Positions 31,966 through 46,131 of a stretch of DNA of 64,000 bases are shown here, one piece after another. Source of the DNA: Strigamia acuminata. Lineage: Eukaryota; Arthropoda; Chilopoda; Geophilomorpha; Linotaeniidae. Under the pieces are notes generated by a model. The model had not been told where the DNA came from, did not search any database, and was given only the letters and a program-made list of their open reading frames with translations. The translations under genes were made by a program, and so were the position numbers. Numbering within the stretch: position 1 is the stretch's first letter; every line of letters begins with the position of its first letter. Where the stretch lies: the NCBI GenBank assembly GCA_949358305.1, contig OX442314.1:1054001-1118000 (forward strand). Reading direction: 5' to 3'.

Positions 31966-34900
31966 TTGCAACGTGCCGCGCTATGCCACACAATGTGCCG
32001 CCGCGATAGGCCATTGAACCCGAATGTGTGTGATGCGAAACGCGCGAGTACGCGCGCGGAGAACGCGCGGCAATGCTAGCAACAGGAGCGCAACTGCCCA
32101 AGAAATTGCTCAACAATAAAAGGCACGTGGAAGCACGTGCCTGAAACAATAGGCACTTCAAATAAAGTTATTGTTAAAAAACGGGCTTGAAAACCAACAA
32201 TTACACAATAATTAAGGGGCAAGAAATGAACTTTGCTGCAATGCAAAGTTCTCAAAATACAGAGAAATGAAAGTTACACTTGTATAAAGAATTGACAATG
32301 TTTGAAACCAATAAAAACTACAAAAACACACTTGTAAAAAACCCAAAACAACACCCAGAATGAATTATTTGACTCAAATTAACCCTAAAACAGTCTTGGA
32401 GGTCGTGCAGACGACAGAGTCGGATCGGAAGGTTGCTAAAACCTGACGCCAAAACTAGCAATGGGACAGCTAGTTAGAAAACAGCTTTTTCATCAATTAT
32501 GAACGCTGAAAACCTCACCCAGGGGTAGAAAATGATGGAGAGAACGTTTTCGCCATCTAAAACGGTCTAAAACGGGTCTAAAATGCCTAAACCGGCGCCT
32601 GGAACGTGGCGCAGTTGTTGGGTCAAATATTGTCAAAAATCAGTGGAAATTTGTCAAATACTGGCAAAAATCTGCTGAAATTTGTCAAAAATTGCCAAAT
32701 TTTGGCGCAAGTTACGTGAGGTTTGCGCGCATCCAACTATGACAAAAAATCCATGCGTGTGCACGCGCGATTTACTGGCGCGTTGGAAGCGTTAAAATAA
32801 ATTTTTCCAATATCTAACACAATTTGCACCGAATTATGGCAATTTTTGACAAATTTACATGGATTTTTGCCAGTATTTGACAAATTTCCACGGATTTTTG
32901 ACAATATTTGACAAATTCCAGACAAATTTCAGACAAATTTCAATTAATTTTAGAAATTTTATGAGAAATTTCAGCAAATGTTTGAGGATTGAGGAAATCT
33001 TCTGAAATTTGTCAAATATAGGCAAAAATCTTCTGAAATTTGTCAAATACAGGCAAAAATCTGCTGAAATTTGTCAAAAATTGCCCAAATTCCGTGCAAG
33101 TTTTGCAAGTTTTGCGCGCATCAAATCGTATGCGCGCCTATACTATTGCACGAGCGCATTGACGCGTGATGAACACCGACCACGTTTACGAAGTGAATTC
33201 GAGCTACAAAAGTATCGAGTCGCCATTCTATGATGGAAAAAAAAAATTAAGTGTAAACAAACAAAATAAAAACTTTAATATACAAGAAACGTACAATTCC
33301 ACTCAACTTTGTTTCAAATTTTATTTATTGGATCATTGAAAATAAACAGTAGTGTTGTGCACTGTACGCTTAAGTGTATACCGGCGATGCGTTGTTTTGT
33401 GGTGGGGATTTGCCTCGATAATTGATCTTTTCTCTTTGTTTGCAATATTTTTTTGGCCTTTTTTGTTGATTTTTCGGTTTGAAATTGTTTTTTTCCGGTG
33501 TAATTTAAGTGGTGGAAGGTTGTTGGCGTGTGTTGAGGGTAATTTTGGCGGTTTTTGGGTCGGGATTAGTGTTTTCTGCGATTTTTGATCGGTATTTGGG
33601 GTTTGATGCAGCGGATAGCGCATGCGAATCGCCGTCGACCGTAGCATTAGCAATTGCAACCTGCCGCGCTATGCCACACAATGTGCCGCCGCGATAGGCC
33701 ATCGAATCCGAATGTGTGTGATGCGAAACGCGAGTACGCGCGCGGAGAACGCGCGGCAATGCTAGCAACAGGAGCGCAACTGCCCAAGAAATTGCTCAAC
33801 AATAAAAGGCACGTGGAAGCACGTGCCTGAAACAATAGGCACTTCAAATAAAGTTATTGTTAAAAAACGGGCTTGAAAACCAACAATTACACAATAATTA
33901 AGGGGCAAGAAATGAACTTTGCTGCAATGCAAAGTTCTCAAAATACAGAGAAATGAAAGTTACACTTGTATAAAGAATTGACAATGTTTGAAACCAATAA
34001 AAACTACAAAAACACACTTGTAAAAAACCCAAAACAACCCCCAGAATGAATTATTTGACTCAAATTAACCCTAAAACGGTCTTGGAGGTCGTGCAGACGA
34101 CAGAGTCGGATCGGAAGGTTGCTAAAACCTGACGCCAAAACTAGCAATGGGACAGCTAGTTAGAAAACAGCTTTTTCATCAATCATGAACGCTGAAAACC
34201 TCACCCAGGGGTAGAAAATGATGGAGAGAACGTTTTCGCCATCTAAAACGGTCTAAAACGGGTCTAAAATGCCTAAACCGGCACCTGGAACGTGGCGCAG
34301 TTGTTGGGTCAAATATTGTCAAAAATCAGTGGAAATTTGTCAAATACTGGCAAAAATCTGCTGAAATTTGTCAAAAATTGCCAAATTTTGGCGCAAGTTA
34401 CGTGAGGTTTGCGCGCATCCAACTATGACGAAAAATCCATGCGTGTGCACGCGCGATTTACTGGCGCGTTGGAAGCGTTAAAATAAATTTTTCCAATATC
34501 TAACACAATTTGCACCGAATTATGGCAATTTTTGACAAATTTACATGGATTTTTGCCAGTATTTGACAAATTTCCACGGATTTTTGACAATATTTGACAA
34601 ATTCCAGACAAATTTCAGACAAATTTCAATTAATTTTTGAAATTTTATGAGAAATTTCAGCAAATGTTTGAGGATTGAGGAAATCTTCTGAAATTTGTCA
34701 AATATAGGCAAAAATCTTCTGAAATTTGTCAAATACAGGCAAAAATCTGCTGAAATTTGTCAAAAATTGCCCAAATTCCGTGCAAGTTTTGCAAGTTTTG
34801 CGCGCATCAAATCGTATGCGCGCCTATACTATTGCACGAGCGCATTGACGCGTGATGAACACCGACCACGTTTACGAAGTGAATTCGAGCTACAAAAGTA

Positions 34901-36215
34901 TCGAGTCGCCATTCTATGATGGAAAAAAAAAATTAAGTGTAAACAAACAAAATAAAAACTTTAATATACAAGAAACGTACAATTCCACTCAACTTTGTTT
35001 CAAATTTTATTTATTGGATCATTGAAAATAAACAGTAGTGTTGTGCACTGTACGCTTAAGTGTATACCGGCGATGCGTTGTTTTGTGGTGGGGATTTGCC
35101 TCGATAATTGATCTTTTCTCTTTGTTTGCAATATTTTTTTGGCCTTTTTTGTTGATTTTTCGGTTTGAAATTGTTTTTTTCCGGTGTAATTTAAGTGGTG
35201 GAAGGTTGTTGGCGTGTGTTGAGGGTAATTTTGGCGGTTTTTGGGTCGGGATTAGTGTTTTCTGCGATTTTTTATCGGTATTTGGGGTTTGATGCAGCGG
35301 ATAGCGCATGCGAAACGCCGTCGACCGTAGCATTAGCAATTGCAACGTGCCGCGCTATGCCACACAATGTGCCGCCGCGATATGCCATCGAATCCGAATG
35401 TGTGTGATGCGAAACGCGAGTACGCGCGCGGAGAACGCGCGGCAATGCTAGCAACAGGAGCGCAACTGCCCAAGAAATTGCTCAACAATAAAAGGCACGT
35501 GCCTGAAACAATAGGCACTTCAAATAAAGTTATTGTTAAAAAATGGGCCTGAAAACCAACAATTACACAATAATTAAGGGGCAAGAAATGAACTTTGCTG
35601 CAATGCAAAGTTCTCAAAATACAGAGAAATGAAAGTTACACTTGTATAAAGAATTGACAATGTTTGAAACCAATAAAAACTACAAAAACACACTTGTAAA
35701 AAACCCAAAACAACACCCAGAATGAATTATTTGACTCAAATTAACCCTAAAACGGTCTTGGAGGTCGTGCAGACGACAGAGTCGGATCGGAAGGTTGCTA
35801 AAACCTGACGCCAAAACTAGCAATGGGACAGCTAGTTAGAAAACAGCTTTTTCATCAATTATGAACGCTGAAAACCTCACCCAGGGGTAGAAAATGATGG
35901 AGAGAACGTTTTCGCCATCTAAAACGGTCTAAAACGGGTCTAAAATGCCTAAACCGGCGCCTGGAACGTGGCGCAGTTGTTGGGTCAAATATTGTCAAAA
36001 ATCAGTGGAAATTTGTCAAATACTGGCAAAAATCTGCTGAAATTTGTCAAAAATTGCCAAATTTTGGCGCAAGTTACGTGAGGTTTGCGCGCATCCAACT
36101 ATGACAAAAAATCCATGCGTGTGCACGCGCGATTTACTGGCGCGTTGGAAGCGTTAAAATAAATTTTTCCAATATCTAACACAATTTGCACCGAATTATG
36201 GCAATTTTTGACAAA
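31966..36215 (-). repeat. 1,686-bp satellite, block II (about 2.5 units, minus orientation)
   Basis: Unit landmarks at 33659 and 35345 are 1686 bp apart. One unit (near 35495) lacks 10 bp of CACGTGCTTCCACGTG. Linked markers differ between units: cataattg/catgattg and gggtgttg/gggggttg. Confidence 0.88.
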
Positions 36216-39200
36216 TTTACATAGATTTTTGCCAGTATTTGACAAATTTCCACTGATTTTTGACAATATTTGACCCAACAACTGCGCCACGTTCCAGGCG
36301 CCGGTTTAGGCATTTTAGACCCGTTTTAGACCGTTTTAGATGGCGAAAACGTTCTCTCCATCATTTTCTACCCCTGGGTGAGGTTTTCAGCGTTCATGAT
36401 TGATGAAAAAGCTGTTTTCTAACTAGCTGTCCCATTGCTAGTTTTGGCGTCAGGTTTTAGCAACCTTCCGATCCGACTCTGTCGTCTGCACGACCTCCAA
36501 GACCGTTTTAGGGTTAATTTGAGTCAAATAATTCATTCTGGGGGTTGTTTTGGGTTTTTTACAAGTGTGTTTTTGTAGTTTTTATTGGTTTCAAACATTG
36601 TCAATTCTTTATACAAGTGTAACTTTCATTTCTCTGTATTTTGAGAACTTTGCATTGCAGCAAAGTTCATTTCTTGCCCCTTAATTATTGTGTAATTGTT
36701 GGTTTTCAAGCCCGTTTTTTAACAATAACTTTATTTGAAGTGCCTATTGTTTCAGGCACGTGCCTTTTATTGTTGAGCAATTTCTTGGGCAGTTGCGCTC
36801 CTGTTGCTAGCATTGCCGCGCGTTCTCCGCGCGCGTACTCGCGTTTCGCATCACACACATTCGGATTCGATGGCATATCGCGGCGGCACATTGTGTGGCA
36901 TAGCGCGGCACGTTGCAATTGCTAATGCTACGGTCGACGGCGATTCGCATGCGCTATCCGCTGCATCAAACCCCAAATACCGATAAAAAATCGCAGAAAA
37001 CACTAATCCCGACCCAAAAACCGCCAAAATTACCCTCAACACACGCCAACAACCTTCCACCACTTAAATTACACCGGAAAAAAACAATTTCAAACCGAAA
37101 AATCAACAAAAAAGGCCAAAAAAATATTGCAAACAAAGAGAAAAGATCAATTATCGAGGCAAATCCCCACCACAAAACAACGCATCGCCGGTATACACTT
37201 AAGCGTACAGTGCACAACACTACTGTTTATTTTCAATGATCCAATAAATAAAATTTGAAACAAAGTTGAGTGGAATTGTACGTTTCTTGTATATTAAAGT
37301 TTTTATTTTGTTTGTTTACACTTAATTTTTTTTTTCCATCATAGAATGGCGACTCGATACTTTTGTAGCTCGAATTCACTTCGTAAACGTGGTCGGTGTT
37401 CATCACGCGTCAATGCGCTCGTGCAATAGTATAGGCGCGCATACGATTTGATGCGCGCAAAACTTGCAAAACTTGCACGGAATTTGGGCAATTTTTGACA
37501 AATTTCAGCAGATTTTTGCCTGTATTTGACAAATTTCAGAAGATTTTTGCCTATATTTGACAAATTTCAGAAGATTTCCTCAATCCTCAAACATTTGCTG
37601 AAATTTCTCATAAAATTTCAAAAATTAATTGAAATTTGTCTGAAATTTGTCTGGAATTTGTCAAATATTGTCAAAAATCCGTGGAAATTTGTCAAATACT
37701 GGCAAAAATCCATGTAAATTTGTCAAAAATTGCCATAATTCGGTGCAAATTGTGTTAGATATTGGAAAAATTTATTTTAACGCTTCCAACGCGCCAGTAA
37801 ATCGCGCGTGCACACGCATGGATTTTTCGTCATAGTTGGATGCGCGCAAACCTCACGTAACTTGCGCCAAAATTTGGCAATTTTTGACAAATTTCAGCAG
37901 ATTTTTGCCAGTATTTGACAAATTTCCACTGATTTTTGACAATATTTGACCCAACAACTGCGCCACGTTCCAGGTGCCGGTTTAGGCATTTTAGACCCGT
38001 TTTAGACCGTTTTAGATGGCGAAAACGTTCTCTCCATCATTTTCTACCCCTGGGTGAGGTTTTCAGCGTTCATGATTGATGAAAAAGCTGTTTTCTAACT
38101 AGCTGTCCCATTGCTAGTTTTGGCGTCAGGTTTTAGCAACCTTCCGATCCGACTCTGTCGTCTGCACGACCTCCAAGACCGTTTTAGGGTTAATTTGAGT
38201 CAAATAATTCATTCTGGGGGTTGTTTTGGGTTTTTTACAAGTGTGTTTTTGTAGTTTTTATTGGTTTCAAACATTGTCAATTCTTTATACAAGTGTAACT
38301 TTCATTTCTCTGTATTTTGAGAACTTTGCATTGCAGCAAAGTTCATTTCTTGCCCCTTAATTATTGTGTAATTGTTGGTTTTCAAGCCCGTTTTTTAACA
38401 ATAACTTTATTTGAAGTGCCTATTGTTTCAGGCACGTGCTTCCACGTGCCTTTTATTGTTGAGCAATTTCTTGGGCAGTTGCGCTCCTGTTGCTAGCATT
38501 GCCGCGCGTTCTCCGCGCGCGTACTCGCGTTTCGCATCACACACATTCGGATTCGATGGCCTATCGCGGCGGCACATTGTGTGGCATAGCGCGGCAGGTT
38601 GCAATTGCTAATGCTACGGTCGACGGCGATTCGCATGCGCTATCCGCTGCATCAAACCCCAAATACCGATCAAAAATCGCAGAAAACACTAATCCCGACC
38701 CAAAAACCGCCAAAATTACCCTCAACACACGCCAACAACCTTCCACCACTTAAATTACACCGGAAAAAAACAATTTCAAACCGAAAAATCAACAAAAAAG
38801 GCCAAAAAAATATTGCAAACAAAGAGAAAAGATCAATTATCGAGGCAAATCCCCACCACAAAACAACGCATCGCCGGTATACACTTAAGCGTACAGTGCA
38901 CAACACTACTGTTTATTTTCAATGATCCAATAAATAAAATTTGAAACAAAGTTGAGTGGAATTGTACGTTTCTTGTATATTAAAGTTTTTATTTTGTTTG
39001 TTTACACTTAATTTTTTTTTTCCATCATAGAATGGCGACTCGATACTTTTGTAGCTCGAATTCACTTCGTAAACGTGGTCGGTGTTCATCACGCGTCAAT
39101 GCGCTCGTGCAATAGTATAGGCGCGCATACGATTTGATGCGCGCAAAACTTGCAAAACTTGCACGGAATTTGGGCAATTTTTGACAAATTTCAGCAGATT

Positions 39201-40208
39201 TTTGCCTGTATTTGACAAATTTCAGAAGATTTTTGCCTATATTTGACAAATTTCAGAAGATTTCCTCAATCCTCAAACATTTGCTGAAATTTCTCATAAA
39301 ATTTCTAAAATTAATTGAAATTTGTCTGAAATTTGTCTGGAATTTGTCAAATATTGTCAAAAATCCGTGGAAATTTGTCAAATACTGGCAAAAATCCATG
39401 TAAATTTGTCAAAAATTGCCATAATTCGGTGCAAATTGTGTTAGATATTGGAAAAATTTATTTTAACGCTTCCAACGCGCCAGTAAATCGCGCGTGCACA
39501 CGCATGGATTTTTTGTCATAGTTGGATGCGCGCAAACCTCACGTAACTTGCGCCAAAATTTGGCAATTTTTGACAAATTTCAGCAGATTTTTGCCAGTAT
39601 TTGACAAATTTCCACTGATTTTTGACAATATTTGACCCAACAACTGCGCCACGTTCCAGGCGCCGGTTTAGGCATTTTAGACCCGTTTTAGACCGTTTTA
39701 GATGGCGAAAACGTTCTCTCCATCATTTTCTACCCCTGGGTGAGGTTTTCAGCGTTCATAATTGATGAAAAAGCTGTTTTCTAACTAGCTGTCCCATTGC
39801 TAGTTTTGGCGTCAGGTTTTAGCAACCTTCCGATCCGACTCTGTCGTCTGCACGACCTCCAAGACTGTTTTAGGGTTAATTTGAGTCAAATAATTCATTC
39901 TGGGTGTTGTTTTGGGTTTTTTACAAGTGTGTTTTTGTAGTTTTTATTGGTTTCAAACATTGTCAATTCTTTATACAAGTGTAACTTTCATTTCTCTGTA
40001 TTTTGAGAACTTTGCATTGCAGCAAAGTTCATTTCTTGCCCCTTAATTATTGTGTAATTGTTGGTTTTCAAGCCCGTTTTTTAACAATAACTTTATTTGA
40101 AGTGCCTATTGTTTCAGGCACGTGCTTCCACGTGCCTTTTATTGTTGAGCAATTTCTTGGGCAGTTGCGCTCCTGTTGCTAGCATTGCCGCGCGTTCTCC
40201 GCGCGCGT
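32050..40208. repeat. Giant palindrome 2 (8.2 kb)
   Basis: Positions pair by x + y = 72258, with arms 32050-35990 and 36270-40208. Unit-specific variants are mirrored in order (for example 34423/37835 and 32737/39521 share the same forms). Symmetry ends at 32050/40208, where the left side enters core P1 and the right side continues as satellite. The middle 280 bp are not symmetric. Confidence 0.85.
35990..36270. other. Inversion junction between satellite blocks II and III
   Basis: Minus-orientation satellite runs up to the shared stretch agatttttgccagtatttgac (about 36220-36255) and then continues as plus-orientation satellite (tttgacccaacaactgcgcc). The switch thus falls in a short sequence common to both strands' unit, consistent with a microhomology or template-switch join. 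Confidence 0.7.
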
Positions 40209-43200
40209 ACTCGCGTTTCGCATCACACACATTCGGATTCGATGGCCTATCGCGGCGGCACATTGTGTGGCATAGCGCGGCAGGTTGCAATTGCTAATGC
40301 TACGGTCGACGGCGATTCGCATGCGCTATCCGCTGCATCAAACCCCAAATACCGATCAAAAATCGCAGAAAACACTAATCCCGACCCAAAAACCGCCAAA
40401 ATTACCCTCAACACACGCCAACAACCTTCCACCACTTAAATTACACCGGAAAAAAACAATTTCAAACCGAAAAATCAACAAAAAAGGCCAAAAAAATATT
40501 GCAAACAAAGAGAAAAGATCAATTATCGAGGCAAATCCCCACCACAAAACAACGCATCGCCGGTATACACTTAAGCGTACAGTGCACAACACTACTGTTT
40601 ATTTTCAATGATCCAATAAATAAAATTTGAAACAAAGTTGAGTGGAATTGTACGTTTCTTGTATATTAAAGTTTTTATTTTGTTTGTTTACACTTAATTT
40701 TTTTTTTCCATCATAGAATGGCGACTCGATACTTTTGTAGCTCGAATTCACTTCGTAAACGTGGTCGGTGTTCATCACGCGTCAATGCGCTCGTGCAATA
40801 GTATAGGCGCGCATACGATTTGATGCGCGCAAAACTTGCAAAACTTGCACGGAATTTGGGCAATTTTTGACAAATTTCAGCAGATTTTTGCCTGTATTTG
40901 ACAAATTTCAGAAGATTTTTGCCTATATTTGACAAATTTCAGAAGATTTCCTCAATCCTCAAACATTTGCTGAAATTTCTCATAAAATTTCAAAAATTAA
41001 TTGAAATTTGTCTGAAATTTGTCTGGAATTTGTCAAATATTGTCAAAAATCCGTGGAAATTTGTCAAATACTGGCAAAAATCCATGTAAATTTGTCAAAA
41101 ATTGCCATAATTCGGTGCAAATTGTGTTAGATATTGGAAAAATTTATTTTAACGCTTCCAACGCGCCAGTAAATCGCGCGTGCACACGCATGGATTTTTC
41201 GTCATAGTTGGATGCGCGCAAACCTCACGTAACTTGCGCCAAAATTTGGCAATTTTTGACAAATTTCAGCAGATTTTTGCCAGTATTTGACAAATTTCCA
41301 CTGATTTTTGACAATATTTGACCCAACAACTGCGCCACGTTCCAGGCGCCGGTTTAGGCATTTTAGACCCGTTTTAGACCGTTTTAGATGGCGAAAACGT
41401 TCTCTCCATCATTTTCTACCCCTGGGTGAGGTTTTCAGCGTTCATGATTGATGAAAAAGCTGTTTTCTAACTAGCTGTCCCATTGCTAGTTTTGGCGTCA
41501 GGTTTTAGCAACCTTCCGATCCGACTCTGTCGTCTGCACGACCTCCAAGACCGTTTTAGGGTTAATTTGAGTCAAATAATTCATTCTGGGGGTTGTTTTG
41601 GGTTTTTTACAAGTGTGTTTTTGTAGTTTTTATTGGTTTCAAACATTGTCAATTCTTTATACAAGTGTAACTTTCATTTCTCTGTATTTTGAGAACTTTG
41701 CATTGCAGCAAAGTTCATTTCTTGCCCCTTAATTATTGTGTAATTGTTGGTTTTCAAGCCCGTTTTTTAACAATAACTTTATTTGAAGTGCCTATTGTTT
41801 CAGGCACGTGCCTTTTATTGTTGAGCAATTTCTTGGGCAGTTGCGCTCCTGTTGCTAGCATTGCCGCGCGTTCTCCGCGCGCGTACTCGCGTTTCGCATC
41901 ACACACATTCGGATTCGATGGCATATCGCGGCGGCACATTGTGTGGCATAGCGCGGCACGTTGCAATTGCTAATGCTACGGTCGACGGCGATTCGCATGC
42001 GCTATCCGCTGCATCAAACCCCAAATACCGATAAAAAATCGCAGAAAACACTAATCCCGACCCAAAAACCGCCAAAATTACCCTCAACACACGCCAACAA
42101 CCTTCCACCACTTAAATTACACCGGAAAAAAACAATTTCAAACCGAAAAATCAACAAAAAAGGCCAAAAAAATATTGCAAACAAAGAGAAAAGATCAATT
42201 ATCGAGGCAAATCCCCACCACAAAACAACGCATCGCCGGTATACACTTAAGCGTACAGTGCACAACACTACTGTTTATTTTCAATGATCCAATAAATAAA
42301 ATTTGAAACAAAGTTGAGTGGAATTGTACGTTTCTTGTATATTAAAGTTTTTATTTTGTTTGTTTACACTTAATTTTTTTTTTCCATCATAGAATGGCGA
42401 CTCGATACTTTTGTAGCTCGAATTCACTTCGTAAACGTGGTCGGTGTTCATCACGCGTCAATGCGCTCGTGCAATAGTATAGGCGCGCATACGATTTGAT
42501 GCGCGCAAAACTTGCAAAACTTGCACGGAATTTGGGCAATTTTTGACAAATTTCAGCAGATTTTTGCCTGTATTTGACAAATTTCAGAAGATTTTTGCCT
42601 ATATTTGACAAATTTCAGAAGATTTCCTCAATCCTCAAACATTTGCTGAAATTTCTCATAAAATTTCAAAAATTAATTGAAATTTGTCTGAAATTTGTCT
42701 GGAATTTGTCAAATATTGTCAAAAATCCGTGGAAATTTGTCAAATACTGGCAAAAATCCATGTAAATTTGTCAAAAATTGCCATAATTCGGTGCAAATTG
42801 TGTTAGATATTGGAAAAATTTATTTTAACGCTTCCAACGCGCCAGTAAATCGCGCGTGCACACGCATGGATTTTTCGTCATAGTTGGATGCGCGCAAACC
42901 TCACGTAACTTGCGCCAAAATTTGGCAATTTTTGACAAATTTCAGCAGATTTTTGCCAGTATTTGACAAATTTCCACTGATTTTTGACAATATTTGACCC
43001 AACAACTGCGCCACGTTCCAGGCGCCGGTTTAGGCATTTTAGACCCGTTTTAGACCGTTTTAGATGGCGAAAACGTTCTCTCCATCATTTTCTACCCCTG
43101 GGTGAGGTTTTCAGCGTTCATGATTGATGAAAAAGCTGTTTTCTAACTAGCTGTCCCATTGCTAGTTTTGGCGTCAGGTTTTAGCAACCTTCCGATCCGA

Positions 43201-45340
43201 CTCTGTCGTCTGCACGACCTCCAAGACCGTTTTAGGGTTAATTTGAGTCAAATAATTCATTCTGGGGGTTGTTTTGGGTTTTTTACAAGTGTGTTTTTGT
43301 AGTTTTTATTGGTTTCAAACATTGTCAATTCTTTATACAAGTGTAACTTTCATTTCTCTGTATTTTGAGAACTTTGCATTGCAGCAAAGTTCATTTCTTG
43401 CCCCTTAATTATTGTGTAATTGTTGGTTTTCAAGCCCGTTTTTTAACAATAACTTTATTTGAAGTGCCTATTGTTTCAGGCACGTGCTTCCACGTGCCTT
43501 TTATTGTTGAGCAATTTCTTGGGCAGTTGCGCTCCTGTTGCTAGCATTGCCGCGCGTTCTCCGCGCGCGTACTCGCGTTTCGCATCACACACATTCGGAT
43601 TCGATGGCCTATCGCGGCGGCACATTGTGCGGCATAGCGCGGCACGTTGCAATTGCTAATGCTACGGTCGACGGCGATTCGCATGCGCTATCCGCTGCAT
43701 CAAACCCCAAATACCGATAAAAAATCGCAGAAAACACTAATCCCGACCCAAAAACCGCCAAAATTACCCTCAACACACGCCAACAACCTTCCACCACTTA
43801 AATTACACCGGAAAAAAACAATTTCAAACCGAAAAATCAACAAAAAAGGCCAAAAAAATATTGCAAACAAAGAGAAAAGATCAATTATCGAGGCAAATCC
43901 CCACCACAAAACAACGCATCGCCGGTATACACTTAAGCGTACAGTGCACAACACTACTGTTTATTTTCAATGATCCAATAAATAAAATTTGAAACAAAGT
44001 TGAGTGGAATTGTACGTTTCTTGTATATTAAAGTTTTTATTTTGTTTGTTTACACTTAATTTTTTTTTTCCATCATAGAATGGCGACTCGATACTTTTGT
44101 AGCTCGAATTCACTTCGTAAACGTGGTCGGTGTTCATCACGCGTCAATGCGCTCGTGCAATAGTATAGGCGCGCATACGATTTGATGCGCGCAAAACTTG
44201 CAAAACTTGCACGGAATTTGGGCAATTTTTGACAAATTTCAGCAGATTTTTGCCTGTATTTGACAAATTTCAGAAGATTTTTGCCTATATTTGACAAATT
44301 TCAGAAGATTTCCTCAATCCTCAAACATTTGCTGAAATTTCTCATAAAATTTCAAAAATTAATTGAAATTTGTCTGAAATTTGTCTGGAATTTGTCAAAT
44401 ATTGTCAAAAATCCGTGGAAATTTGTCAAATACTGGCAAAAATCCATGTAAATTTGTCAAAAATTGCCATAATTCGGTGCAAATTGTGTTAGATATTGGA
44501 AAAATTTATTTTAACGCTTCCAACGCGCCAGTAAATCGCGCGTGCACACGCATGGATTTTTCGTCATAGTTGGATGCGCGCAAACCTCACGTAACTTGCG
44601 CCAAAATTTGGCAATTTTTGACAAATTTCAGCAGATTTTTGCCAGTATTTGACAAATTTCCACTGATTTTTGACAATATTTGACCCAACAACTGCGCCAC
44701 GTTCCAGGCGCCGGTTTAGGCATTTTAGACCCGTTTTAGACCGTTTTAGATGGCGAAAACGTTCTCTCCATCATTTTCTACCCCTGGGTGAGGTTTTCAG
44801 CGTTCATAATTGATGAAAAAGCTGTTTTCTAACTAGCTGTCCCATTGCTAGTTTTGGCGTCAGGTTTTAGCAACCTTCCGATCCGACTCTGTCGTCTGCA
44901 CGACCTCCAAGACTGTTTTAGGGTTAATTTGAGTCAAATAATTCATTCTGGGTGTTGTTTTGGGTTTTTTACAAGTGTGTTTTTGTAGTTTTTATTGGTT
45001 TCAAACATTGTCAATTCTTTATACAAGTGTAACTTTCATTTCTCTGTATTTTGAGAACTTTGCATTGCAGCAAAGTTCATTTCTTGCCCCTTAATTATTG
45101 TGTAATTGTTGGTTTTCAAGCCCGTTTTTTAACAATAACTTTATTTGAAGTGCCTATTGTTTCAGGCACGTGCTTCCACGTGCCTTTTATTGTTGAGCAA
45201 TTTCTTGGGCAGTTGCGCTCCTGTTGCTAGCATTGCCGCGCGTTCTCCGCGCGCGTACTCGCGCGTTTCGCATCACACACATTCGGGTTCAATGGCCTAT
45301 CGCGGCGGCACATTGTGTGGCATAGCGCGGCACGTTGCAA
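36216..45340 (+). repeat. 1,686-bp satellite, block III (about 5.4 units, plus orientation)
   Basis: The landmark ttgctaatgctacgg recurs at steps of 1686, 1686, 1676 and 1686 bp (frames at 36913, 38599, 40285, 41961, 43647). The 1676 step comes from the 10-bp CACGTG deletion form. Two linked markers follow the order g,g,a,g,g,a (cat[g/a]attgatg) and g,g,t,g,g,t (ggg[g/t]gttg) along successive units, which defines a three-unit higher-order repeat of 5,048 bp. Confidence 0.9.
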
Positions 45341-45465
45341 TTACGTGACGTGGCACGTTGCTGTTACGTGACGCGATAGCCAGTATTTAAGCAGGGGATT
45401 CCATCATCGTTTACACAAATGCGCATTGCAACGTGGAGGCGCATTCGAGTCCTTTTCCCAAGCGT

Positions 45466-46131
45466 TGAAAAAGGACAAAACTCGTATTCGATTCGAAAGC
45501 GAATCGAATACGATTTTTGTCCTTTTTCAACGCAAAATTGTATTCGATTCGCTTTCGAATCGAATACGAGTTTTGCCCTTCTTCAACGCGAAATCGTATT
45601 CGACTCGCTTTCGAGTCGAATGCGAATTTTTCCCTTCTTCAACGCGAAATCGTATTCGACTCGTTTTCGAGTCGAGTACGAGTTTTGCCCTTCTTCAACG
45701 CGAAATCGTATTCGACTCGTTTTCGAGTCGAATACGAGTTTTGCCCTTCTTCAACGCGAAATCGTATTCGACTCGTTTTCGAGTCGAGTACGAGTTTTGC
45801 CCTTCTTCAACGCGAAATCGTATTCGACTCGTTTTCGAGTCGAGTACGAGTTTTGCCCTTCTTCAACGCGAAATCGTATTCGACTCGTTTTCGAGTCGAA
45901 TACGAGTTTTGCCCTTCTTCAACGCGAAATCGTATTCGACTCGTTTTCGAGTCGAGTACGAGTTTTGCCCTTCTTCAACGCGAAATCGTATTCGACTCGT
46001 TTTCGAGTCGAATACGAGTTTTGCCCTTCTTCAACGCGAAATCGTATTCGACTCGTTTTCGAGTCGAGTACGAGTTTTGCCCTTCTTCAACGCGAAATCG
46101 TATTCGACTCGTTTTCGAGTCGAATACGAGA
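45466..46131 (+). repeat. 56-bp hairpin tandem array (P2 left)
   Basis: Same as 29410-30075 at a constant 16,056-bp offset. Confidence 0.9.

Larger units (their letters stand above)
25911..35339. repeat. Giant palindrome 1 (9.4 kb)
   Basis: Positions pair by the rule x + y = 61250, checked at many points from 25911/35339 to about 30575/30675. The innermost ~100 bp are asymmetric. The arms are not identical: at the site near 28512 the left inner unit has ttttcg and its mirror near 32740 has the other variant, while the outer units show the reverse. Confidence 0.9.

Noticed and set aside
25976-45348. Many repeated 60-110-codon frames in the 1,686-bp satellite
   Set aside because: They recur only because the satellite recurs. 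Frames lie on both strands and overlap, and none has a known domain.
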